Source: Blattamonas nauphoetae (Eukaryota; Preaxostyla; Oxymonadida). From it: a stretch of DNA of 64,000 nt. The stretch lies in contig JARBJD010000060.1 of NCBI GenBank assembly GCA_033064195.1, forward strand, positions 246,364 through 310,363. Direction: 5' to 3'. Both the position numbers and the translations under genes were made by a program. Positions 34,593-44,221 of this stretch are shown here, piece by piece; within the stretch, counting starts at the first letter, position 1, and each line of letters opens with the position of its first letter. Under the pieces are notes generated by a model. It saw nothing but the letters and a program-made list of their open reading frames with translations. It was not told where the DNA came from and searched no databases.

Positions 34593-37500
34593 TCAAGCAA
34601 AAATGGCAAACTGAGCATAAAAAGCACAAACTGTGACCGTCAGCATGCGATACACTTTGAGGAGATTGGAGGGAGTGAAGTGTGGCTTGAATGGAGGGAA
34701 CGAGGAGGTGTGTGTGATTGTGAACATCCCTGTCTTGTGGACACTGTCGATGAAACTGGACATGGCGAGTGGGATGATCGAGCGGCGCAGGATCTGAAGA
34801 GAACAGCTTCCGTACAGCTCGTCGATTTCCTCCATCTTCCCTGCCATCCGCTCTTCCACGTCGGGCGATGGCACAACATGGATTTCTTGCAATGCTCCCA
34901 AATAACGAAGCATCAGCTCTTTCTCTCTCTTCCGTCGTCTCCGCTCGACCAACACTGCCTGCACAGCCTCCACTCCATCTGCCTCCTCCACTCCAAACAG
35001 TCTGGCTCCGAAGTATGCGAGGAACGAGGCGTATGAATTGAAGGAGCGACACTTTCGACGAGTTCGGAGTGTTTTCTGTGCTCGTTTGGGAGTTTTGAGC
35101 GCGTCCAGTTCATTCCCTTCTGTGCACACTTCCATTTGATCAGCGTGACGCTTGGCTTCGTCGGTGGTGTGTGTCGCGATGAGGTCGAACGCGTAGAACC
35201 ATTCTGTGCTGGAGTGTGTCTGCTCTTCTCTGTACACAGCCAGCTGCGGATGTGTCGACGGCATCAGAGGGATTTGTGAGATCGGCTGGGAGTGGAGGAC
35301 GGGAGGGAGCGAGGAAGACGGGAAGGGCGACGAGATCGGAGGAGGGGACGCCATTGCTGAGTATCTGTGCAGATTGGAGCTGAAGTGCGACGGCGGGGAA
35401 TGAGACGTGGAGAGATGGTGCTGAGTGAGCGACACACTCGTTCGATGAGTTGGATGGTGAGACAGTGTGGGAGATTGTTGGTACGACCGAACTGTTGGTG
35501 ACTGCGAGGAATACGTGAAGTGCTGGACTGGCGACACGCCGAGTGGAACAGGTGAGTTCAACACTGGCGTGGGGAATGGAGGGAGGGCGCCGGAGTGGCG
35601 GTTGGAGGGGGACGAGAACGAGTGCAGCGAGTGCGTGTCCGATGGACGATTACTCGAAGCCCGGTGGCGATTCGTCTGTCTTCTGAACGGAGATTGGTGG
35701 AAGGAGAGAGAGGTGTGGTGGGAGGAGGGCGTGGAAGAACTGTCTGTTTCATACGACGACCCATCCGAATCGGAGAGCGAGTCGTCTTCGTTGAGCGAGA
35801 GAGGGGTTGGTCCTTGCGGTGGCAGTCCTGCTGCTCGCTGAGTGGGAGGGATGATGGGCGTCTGTTCCCTCTGCGTGAACACATTCAATTCGTCTTTCTG
35901 ATTGTTTGTGAGGCGAGGGAGGGGTGGAAGGGGGACACTCTGTTTCGGAGTTGTGGCATCGTCTGATTGTTCTTCTGACTTTTTTGCACTTTCGACGGAC
36001 GGCGTGGACTCCAAATCGATCAGCGCTGCCTCCCTCTCCCTCCTCACCTCTCTCACCTGCTCAGCGTCCATCATCTCAAACGACGCATCCGACGACCGCT
36101 CGTCATCGCTGTCATCTTCCGGCTCACGCCACGCGATGTGCTGTCCGATGAACGAGAGTGTGGGGGAAGGGTACGGCGAGAGCGTCACAATCTGCGTGTT
36201 CGGACTGGTGCTGTTCCTGTGTCGTGTCGAGGGAATGGCAGACATGGCCGAGGTTGGATGAGACAGGCTGGCGGGAGGAAGCGACTTCAGCTTCTGTTCG
36301 GGAAGGATGCTCGATGTGAGGAAGGGGAGGGTGCAGAACGACGACACATTGTCTCCCTCTGTCTTTTCCGAAAGGTCGCTTTCGTGTTTCGAAGTCACCC
36401 CAAAAGTTGCTGTCATTCGACGTGCCTTCCGAGCCGCAATGATTTTGTGGATCTCCTTTTTGTATTCAGCCAGCTCGACTTCTTCCTTCTCTTCGGCCTG
36501 TCTGGCCTGTGCGTCCAGCTCAGCCTCGTTCTCTTCCTCGTCTTCCACATCGAAGGTGAGAGAATGGTGTCGAGCCTTGTTCACTCTTCGCCTTCCTTTC
36601 TTTCCCATCCGCATCGCTCTCTCGATCATTGTGGCAATTTCACTGAGTGCATTTGGCGCGTCCTTCATTGTCGTCCTGTTGATGCCGATGCCTTTCTGTG
36701 GAATTTTCGGTTTTGTGATGAACGGAAGGTGGGTGGAGAGGAAAGGCGAGGAGAATGAGGCTGGCTGGTTGAGCAGTGTGGATCGGATGTCAGTTTCGAG
36801 GTCGATGAACGACTGCTTCATCCTGTCCGTCCGTCTGCTCTGCCGATTCACTTCGTTCTGGTCCCAGCTGAGTCTGTGCTCTTCGTTGAGCAGCACGTCC
36901 GACGAGAAAGAGTCGAAAGTGAGTGAGGAGGAGGATGTCTGGTGTGTCGTTGTGTCGTCATTTTTGATTCCGGCTGGTCGGCCCATCAACACATCCTGCA
37001 ATCGAAGCAGCTCTTCCTCTTTCTCCTCCGGCACTCCACACTCCACCATCTCTCCAACCAGCTTTGCTGTCACTGCATTCAGCACTCTCCACATCGTCTC
37101 CAACAATCTCCCGCGCTCGCCAAAACGCGCGTCATCGTCGCTTCTGCCAGCAAAGTTGAAGGGACTGCTGTGCGAGCCTGTTTCTCGTCGCAGACCGTAT
37201 CGTTGCGTCTCCCTCGAGTTCGAGACGATGAGAGAGCACACGCGAGAGATGTTCAGAATGCGCATTTGTGTGGTGAAGAGGACAGAGTTGAGCTCGTTCT
37301 GCGAGAGCGGTGGGTTCAGCTGGAGGAGGGCGTGGAAGGGAGCAGCGAGGAGGATCTCGTGGAACACGGCAGGAGCGATTGGAGCTGAGCTGGCGAGGAA
37401 GAACCTGCGAAGAAGCGTCCTCGCCAAGTTCGCGTCGTCGAGATGGACGAGGATGATGTGGAGAAGGGCGGTTGTCGAGCTGGACGTGAGCGGTCGCAGG

Positions 37501-40500
37501 TTGTTCACGACTTCTTCGAACGAGAGGAAGTATTGGCTGACAATGCCGCTTTGGGTGTCGATCACAAATCGAGTGAAATGGTCGGGTTGGGACACGCGGT
37601 CGAAGGAATAGCTGAGCGCGATGTTGGGCTTGTACACGTTCATCTCGGCGTCGTCTTCGCGGACGGGTCGTTGGGTGGTGGCTGAGAGAGAAGGAGTGAA
37701 AGAAGACAGAGAAAAGAATGGAGAGGGTGAGAATTGAAGGAAAAGGAGGACAGACCGGCGTTGGGAGGGGAGTCCGAGAAGACAAGATTCATTGCAGACG
37801 CCATCTTGTCGCGCTGAGGAGTGAGCATGGCTGAGAGTGCCTGGGCGTGTTTGAGTGTTGGAGTGGAGAAGACAGATTGGAGTGGATGCGGGACGAAGGA
37901 GGGAGGGGAGAGGGAGCGAGTGTGGCTGTGCGGAGAAGGGGAAGAGATGAGGGATGACGCCATTCCGATTGAGTATGACGACGAGTTGAGTGAGCTTTGT
38001 GTCTGCGACAGAAGCAGATCGGCAGTGGTTGTGTCGGAGATTGTGCGAGAGGGGAAGAGGATGGTCTGTCGTCTCGTCTCCTCCTTCTCTTTCTTCGGAA
38101 CAAGATCCCGCAGCACAGAATCGGGCACTGAGTGGAGTGATGTGAAGTGGAACGCATCTGTCTTGTCCTCCTTCTCTTTCTTCCGCGTGAACAGACTCCG
38201 AAAGCGGTTGCGAGTGGACGGCTGCTGTTTCGACGTTGAGAATGAATATGACGTGAGTGCTTTCGGTTTGAACGATGTTGGGTTGTTCGGAGACGAAAGT
38301 GTGGACGAGACGAAGAGTGTGGAGGGCGATGAGTTGGGGAGGGTGTTGTCAGCGGGGTTGAGGGGCGACGTGGAGACTGAGATGGGCGTGGTGAGTGGAA
38401 GTGTGAGTGAAGTGGAGGCTGGAGTGTGTGTGGTGGCGAGAGGAGACGAGTCTGGAGTGAAGGTGGAGCTGATGAAAGGGTGGGAGAGGCGAGAGCGAGT
38501 GAATATCCTCGACCGCGCGAGTGTTGTCCGTGAGAGGAGTGCTTTTGATGATTTGTGTTGAACAGAATGCGGGTGATGTGGGAGAGTTATTTGTGGGTAG
38601 GGAAAGAAGGTGTGTTGCTCGCTTTGCGAAGAATGGCGTTGCGGCGGTGGCATGGGAGAGGAAAGTGGGCCTGGATTGTGGAAGGAGAGAGGTGTTCTTG
38701 AAAGGCTGTCCCTCTTGTCTCCCTTTTCTTTGGATGTGGAGTATATGGTGAGAGGGTCGAAAGGATGTTCAGAGGTTGGAAGGCGTGTGAAGAGTTTGTT
38801 GCTGGACAGACAAAGAGAGATGGCAGGATGGTGCTGTGGGGCGAGATCGAGAAGGAGAGTGTAGAATTGGGGATGGGTCACAACGAGCATGTCTTTGAAC
38901 GGCACAAAAATGAGCGAGTGCTGAATCAGGATATTCTCGAGGTCTGAAGACCCTGGAGAAAGAGGAGGCAGAAGTCTCATGCTGGACATGTCTGAGGGGA
39001 GATGGAGGGGTTTAAAAGTGGCGTTTGGTGATGAGGCTTCGTCAGAAAAGTGTTGTGGGACGAGCTCCTGCCCAGTGGATAATAGAAGGGCATCGAACAT
39101 CTGCTTGGCTGTTGTTGGGTTTGTTTCTGCGGAATCTGGTTTGTCGGGATTTGAAAGGAGAGAGGACACGGTATTGATGGTTTCGATGAAAGAGTCCTGA
39201 GATGATTCGTTGTCGGTTGACAACTGAATGAATGGGACGAATGCTTGGTGTTTGACAGTTCTCATGTCTCGAAGAACAAATATATCAACAAGAGAGAACG
39301 TGTCGAGGTATTTCTTTGATGCAGAGTTGATGATCTCTGTCTCAATTGGAAGGAAGGGTGAGGCAATTTGGAGAAGTTGGGGGAGTGGGAGGGACAAATT
39401 GAAGGAATGGGAGAGTTGAGGGCTGCCTGAAGAGGAGTTTTGCGGTGTTAAATCATCAACGTCATTGGTGTTTGGATTTCGATGCAGGACATTGCTAAGT
39501 GTCTGTATCCGAGCATTAACGATGTCAGCTTCAAATTGGATTCCAGAACGGAGTTCAGAATGCATTTCCAGAAGTGCAGGGGCGTGGTGATGAACAGAGT
39601 GAAGACACGATGCAAAAAGCTGTTGGTCTGGGAAGGATGGTGGCCGGAGGATGTGTTGCTGGACCAACACATACGATTCGGAACGAATTCTCAAAAGTTT
39701 CAGAACGAGGTGAGGATTCCGCGTTCCATGGAGGAAGGAGAAGGATGTCAAAAGATGGACATGTGGGTAAGGTGGCGGTGGGAGATAGAACTAAAATATC
39801 AATGTCAACGAAAGATGAAGGCATACGTGCGAGAGATGGTGCTCCATCAAAGGTTTTGGCTTCGATCCAATCATGTAACTGTGAGAGATCAGATAGAATC
39901 GAGATTGGCTCTCCTACGTGTTAAGGGAACATTATTTGTCTAAGAATACACACTTTTCCGACAATAAGATAAAGTCGATCCTTTTCAGCCGAAAACCAGA
40001 CCGGCTCATCGATTGTTGAGTCGAGAAGAGGAAGTTTGAAGTTCTTTGATTGAGTGCGAGAGTCGATTGCTTCATCAGTCTGCAGACAAAAAGCGTTCCG
40101 GTGGGGAAATGAAAGAACAGACTGCTTGTCTCTCAAATATGTAGTATCTGAGAAATGTCCTCTCCACGAAGATGACGAAATGGATGGCATCTTCTGTGAA
40201 ATCTGGGAAAAACTGGAGAATATATTGAGAGAAATGAGGCATAAAGGGCGAAAAGAAGTCCAAAAGTATCAAAAAGCACGATGTGAGTGTGAATCAAACA
40301 TAGCCTTGTTGGTAATCCTTTCCAGAATAGATGACATAGCGAATTGACTTGGTTGGAACCCTTAAATCGACAAGTATAGTCTCAAAGTTCTCTGGAGATG
40401 ATATTCCCTGTTGCGAGACTCGAGTGGTGACCGTTGTGTACATCAAGAAGGAAAAATCGGGAGCAAGAGAAGCTGAGGTAATTTCACAGAACTCTGTGAG

Positions 40501-40926
40501 ATAAATTCGATGTGACATCCATGTTGAAATGTCATAGAGCCATATTTCTGTGAGGATACCCTGTAAATGGCAGATGCGGGCGAGGAGAAGATCAATGGTG
40601 CATGATGAGAGAGAAAGATGGTAAAAATGGTTCCGAACGCAAAAGCGAATCAATGAATGACAGAATCTGATTCAAACCACAGCTGATTCAACCGATCTGG
40701 CAACGAGAGAGCCAGTCGTTGAAAGACCAACCAATCGATCATAATTCTTTGGACTTGGAGGGAAATATTGACTTCTATCCGCACACTGTATGTAGTTTTT
40801 TGGTCCACTAATGCAAAACCCTTGTCCTTCTGGTGTAAAATCTTCTCCAGAAAAAGAACAGAAGTGAGAAAAGTGCATGGAAAAAAGCGTGGGTGACTTC
40901 CGAAATCTTAACGAGACAGTTGTCAT
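34593..40926 (-). CDS. Gamma-secretase-activating protein (Pigeon/GSAP)-like protein, seven exons
   Basis: Suggested exons are 40926-40681, 40560-40300, 40212-40123, 40079-39954, 39913-39827, 39790-37756 and 37681-34593. The six introns (36-120 nt) are all GT-AG and every phase closes, giving 1,977 residues. The N-terminal beta-rich part matches the pattern of animal GSAP, which modulates gamma-secretase: NYDRLVGLSTTGSLV, then EIWLYDIS...ITSASLAPDFSFLMYTT, then ETILVDLRVP, a segment ending HFVIFVERTFLRYYIFE, and VWFSAEKDRLYLIVGK. After a long Ser/Pro-rich insert, FVIDTQSGIVSQYFLSFEEV begins the helical middle, as in GSAP. The C-terminal 150 residues are helical and could correspond to the GSAP-16 domain. 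RMC1/Mic1-type propeller proteins are the main alternative. The family call comes from remembered sequence only. Confidence 0.55.
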
Positions 40927-41042
40927 GACAGCTTATTCGCTTATACACAAGCCATCTCTGAGATTCACCGGAAATATGTGCAACAAACAACTTGCACTCG
41001 ATTCACAGAACGATTGTTGATAAAAGCAAAAAAATGTCTAAA

Positions 41043-42431
41043 TTAAAGACCAGCAAGGAGATTGGTCGTACTTCGATACAATCGAGACTTTTCAGCAGCA
41101 GTGATGACGCAAAGACCGACCGAGGTGGACCGTGGGATGTGGTATAACTCGACGTCCGGAGGATCTGGTGAGATCAGGCGGGCAACAAGTGCTTTTGTGG
41201 AATTAAGAACGTTTTTACTGTAATTTGGATACGAAGTGATGATCTTTCCATCATACGATACAGATATTTTGGATGTGTGCATTGTGCAGCGCTCTAAATG
41301 AACAATAATGGCAGCGAGACTTGTGGCTATCAGCATGGAACTTCGTTTCATGATAGCTCGGCAAAGCCGCTGGATAAAACTACATTCTGTCTCATTCAGA
41401 TCAGGAACAGTCTTGAGGGCTACGTGAGACTTAAACGTGGAATTGACGATGTGTTTCGTTTTCGAAGAATCGAAGTCCATTTCTCGGATGTCATCAATTG
41501 AAAAGGGTTCAGAAAACCATTCCTGGCCATGAGGTGGTTCTAACGACGGTAAAATGAGTTTTTCGTTGAGAGCTCGCGACAGGCCAAAAGTGAGGAGGAT
41601 GGGGAGGTATTTCCCTGATGTTTGCTTTGAAAGAGTCTGAACGTCTTGATTCTTGGACTGTGCGCAGAGTTCTTCATCTTCTTGTGTTTTCGGGAAGAGA
41701 TTGATCTCGCCTAGTTCCATGTTGATGCACATGTGGTCGAGAAGTTCTGGGACGTTTGAAAGGTTCTGCATGTTGGCAATATCCTCTCGATATGAAGCAT
41801 TCGTCCCTGTACCAACAATAAGACTGATACAGGCAGTGTCGTTTCCCATTCGAAGGCAGTTAAGAACACCAATTGTGTCATTCGACATTGCGATAACCCT
41901 GACCCAGTCAAGCGACTCTGCATTTAATGCGTTCTGAAGAAGCATAACAACGTCTTCTCCGATGACACCTGATGCGCGGAACTCTTTGCCCCAGTAGAGA
42001 AGAGTGCCTGACTGAAGGTTTGTCTGGTGGGTTGGGAACGAGAAACTGAAGCCTGTAGGGAGAGTGCCGTCGATAGACCGAGGAATTGGGGCGGAATAAT
42101 GGTCGAGAAAGCTACGTACAAACTTAGCCAGTGTTGAGAAGAGTTCGTCTCCAGTTGGAATTGTTGGATCGATTGTGGTGGATTCTTCTGACAGTATTTC
42201 GACTTCCTTATTCTTAATCGATACAAGTGTGCAGCGGATATTGGTCCCACCAAGATCAATTGTCATGTAAACTCCCTTTTCATCACCGAACGGAATGTCT
42301 GTGTAGCTTGGAATCATCGCCATGACACTTTTCTGCCCTGAAAGTCCCTTATGAATATCTTGGTGAATTTTTTCAACGATAGGAATGGCATCCTCAATAG
42401 TGAAGTCATAAGCGTTGATAATCTCGTCCAT
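41043..42431 (-). CDS. Hexokinase
   Basis: Phosphorylates glucose and other hexoses with ATP, the first step of cytosolic glycolysis. The intact product is 462 residues, the usual length of a single-unit hexokinase. Visible motifs are the phosphate-1 loop LGGTN (near residue 60), the sugar-binding LPTGFSFSFP (near residue 127), SNDTIGVL with the catalytic Asp, and GTGTNASY (adenosine/phosphate region), then NMELGEINLFP. I chose the ATG at 42431; a longer frame starts only at GTG. The start is just 38-40 bp from the left end of the DIRS-like element, so little native promoter remains. It lies 116 bp upstream of the GSAP-like gene on the same strand. A broken copy is in the right arm of the palindrome. 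Confidence 0.93.
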   Translation of the reverse strand: MDEIINAYDFTIEDAIPIVEKIHQDIHKGLSGQKSVMAMIPSYTDIPFGDEKGVYMTIDLGGTNIRCTLVSIKNKEVEILSEESTTIDPTIPTGDELFSTLAKFVRSFLDHYSAPIPRSIDGTLPTGFSFSFPTHQTNLQSGTLLYWGKEFRASGVIGEDVVMLLQNALNAESLDWVRVIAMSNDTIGVLNCLRMGNDTACISLIVGTGTNASYREDIANMQNLSNVPELLDHMCINMELGEINLFPKTQEDEELCAQSKNQDVQTLSKQTSGKYLPILLTFGLSRALNEKLILPSLEPPHGQEWFSEPFSIDDIREMDFDSSKTKHIVNSTFKSHVALKTVPDLNETECSFIQRLCRAIMKRSSMLIATSLAAIIVHLERCTMHTSKISVSYDGKIITSYPNYSKNVLNSTKALVARLISPDPPDVELYHIPRSTSVGLCVITAAEKSRLYRSTTNLLAGL

Positions 42432-42468
42432 GACGGATCTGTTCGGTGAGTGGATCACCAGAAAACAT

Positions 42469-42530
42469 AATCACTCTTCAGTGATTTACGACCTATGGCT
42501 TCTTCATTCAGAGATGAAGAAAGTTTGAGT
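42469..42530 (+). repeat. DIRS left extremity, complementary to the internal region at 47075-47135
   Basis: Its sequence (AATCACTCTTCAGTGATTTA...) reappears inverted inside the recombinase ORF. This is the expected pairing between a DIRS terminus and its internal complementary region. Confidence 0.8.
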
Positions 42531-42542
42531 ATAATTCCCGTG

Positions 42543-42626
42543 AAATGTTGAATAAATAAGTCAAAAGTAATGAGATTATGTCCTACTTCACTTCACTTGG
42601 ACCACTTGGAGTGATCATCCCTTTGT
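42543..42626 (+). repeat. DIRS left inverted terminal repeat (inner portion)
   Basis: Starts near AAATGTTGAATAAATAAGTC and ends CTTTGTTAC. It is the reverse complement of 47267-47352 apart from a one-base poly-A difference. Confidence 0.85.
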
Positions 42627-42628
42627 TA

Positions 42629-42983
42629 CAGGGTGATTCAGAAGTAATGGTCTTTCATGGGGCCGATCAACTTCGGACGAAAATCCATATGAAGCATCAA
42701 TAATCTTTCTCAACTTCGGAAGGCTTAGGCTTTTAGTTTTTAATCATTTCATGTCTACCAGGTTGATAATTATGTTCAGCTGACAGAGAAAAGGAGGTGG
42801 ACCGAAAAGACTTTTCACTGTTTCATTGCATCCACGGACTGATAATCAGCCTGGTAGACATGAAATGATTAAAAACTAAAAGCCGAAGCCTTACGAAGAT
42901 GCGAATGATTATTGATGCTACTTATGGATTTTCGTCCGGAGTTGATCCGCCCCATGAAAGACCATTACTTCTGAATCACCCTG
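42629..42983. mobile_element. Mariner-type MITE nested in the DIRS element
   Basis: A 355-bp non-coding element flanked by TA on both sides, with termini CAGGGTGATTCAGAAGTAAT and its inverse. The terminal repeats are about 130-150 bp, so most of it can fold into one hairpin. TA duplication and the CAGGG start are typical of Tc1/mariner-derived MITEs. It inserted 2-3 bp inside the inner edge of the left ITR, between the ITR and gag. Confidence 0.85.
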
Positions 42984-43015
42984 TACTCCTTTAGAAATTG
43001 TTGAATAAACTTAGG

Positions 43016-44221
43016 ATGAGTGAATCTCAACAAGAACCCAAGCAGTTGCCGACTATGGAGGTTATATTGCCGCATCTGAACGGCATATTCGATATGCGGT
43101 CGGAGTTTGGGAAATTTTTGGAGGCCATGAGCAAGAATGATCAATCAACGTTGACCCGATATGCCAGTTTCACAACGCCATGCGACATCGCAAGATTTAG
43201 TGGGTTTTTTGTCCACATGATGAGGAAGGTTGCCCACCACATAGATCTAACTGCTGGGATAGATTCGGCGCAATGGGAACAGTTCCTTCCCCCGGCTGAG
43301 AAGTGGGTAGTTTTGGGGCAACCAGCATCGACAACCGAACAAACCCAGGAACAGACTCAAACCGTTCGATCAGTTTCGCCAACACCGGCTAGTATGCGCG
43401 GACTCACCCCGGCTGAGTTTCGCGATCTTCAACACCATCAAGCAATGGTGTTCAATGCAGCCTCTCAAGCACAACCAGAATCACAACAACAGCCACCTGT
43501 TGAGTTAGTAGCTGGGATAGAGAACCATGAGGAGAGAGCGGAAGACTTGGAGCAGACTGCCAAGTTTCTCCCATTCTTTGAATGGGAGGAGAGTGAAGAA
43601 AAGGAACTGAAGGTTAGAATGGCGCAAGCTCCCGAACTGAAGTTTTATCCCGATGTTGTATCGCAGAAGTTACCAGATCGGGGAAAGAATCAGCTGAACA
43701 AGCGTCTCCTCCAGTTGGAAGCAGACGCGTTCCACATGACCAAATTAGGGGTGATCTCGTTCAAGAAGTCTGGTTCTGTGGAGGATCTAGCGCGTTCTGT
43801 GGAGTTGATGACATTAAAAGCAGCAGAGGTCACGAGGTCCGTGAACGACATCAGGATTGCGCATTTCCTCGCACTACCAGTACTTGATGATGCGGACGCG
43901 ACGAAGAGGGAGTCTCAGGAGAGACAAGAAAAGAGGCTGGAGGAACTGATGGAGAAGAAGGAGAAGATGACAGTTCAGAGACGGAAACTCCAGAGTGTGG
44001 ACCCATTGTTTTTTCGACAGGGCCCCGGTCAGGGGCGCTCACGCTTTCGAGCAGGCGGATATCAAACCTTTCAAGGTTGGGGTGCTCAGAACCAGACCAA
44101 TTTCAGACCAGCTCATCCGAACTGTCAAGGAAGGGGGAGGGGTCAACCGAGACAGAGGAGCGGAACACCTCAGTTCTCCAACCGTTCTCCCAATCAGAAA
44201 TCAACACAAGGAAAATATTAA
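43016..44221 (+). CDS. DIRS ORF1, Gag-like protein
   Basis: A 401-residue product starting at the ATG at 43016, 31 bp after the MITE's right TA. It is Gln/Glu-rich with a helical core (about residues 20-280), a charged coiled-coil-like segment near residues 290-325, and a basic Arg/Gly/Gln-rich C-terminus (GQGRSRFRAGGYQTF) suited to nucleic-acid binding. I see no CCHC zinc knuckle. The position upstream of RT supports a nucleocapsid role. Its TAA stop overlaps the ATG of the next ORF as TAATG. Confidence 0.75.
   Translation: MSESQQEPKQLPTMEVILPHLNGIFDMRSEFGKFLEAMSKNDQSTLTRYASFTTPCDIARFSGFFVHMMRKVAHHIDLTAGIDSAQWEQFLPPAEKWVVLGQPASTTEQTQEQTQTVRSVSPTPASMRGLTPAEFRDLQHHQAMVFNAASQAQPESQQQPPVELVAGIENHEERAEDLEQTAKFLPFFEWEESEEKELKVRMAQAPELKFYPDVVSQKLPDRGKNQLNKRLLQLEADAFHMTKLGVISFKKSGSVEDLARSVELMTLKAAEVTRSVNDIRIAHFLALPVLDDADATKRESQERQEKRLEELMEKKEKMTVQRRKLQSVDPLFFRQGPGQGRSRFRAGGYQTFQGWGAQNQTNFRPAHPNCQGRGRGQPRQRSGTPQFSNRSPNQKSTQGKY

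Noticed and set aside
36307..37611. 434-codon plus-strand ORF
   Set aside because: It lies opposite exon 7 of the GSAP-like gene, starts at a non-ATG codon and has shadow composition.
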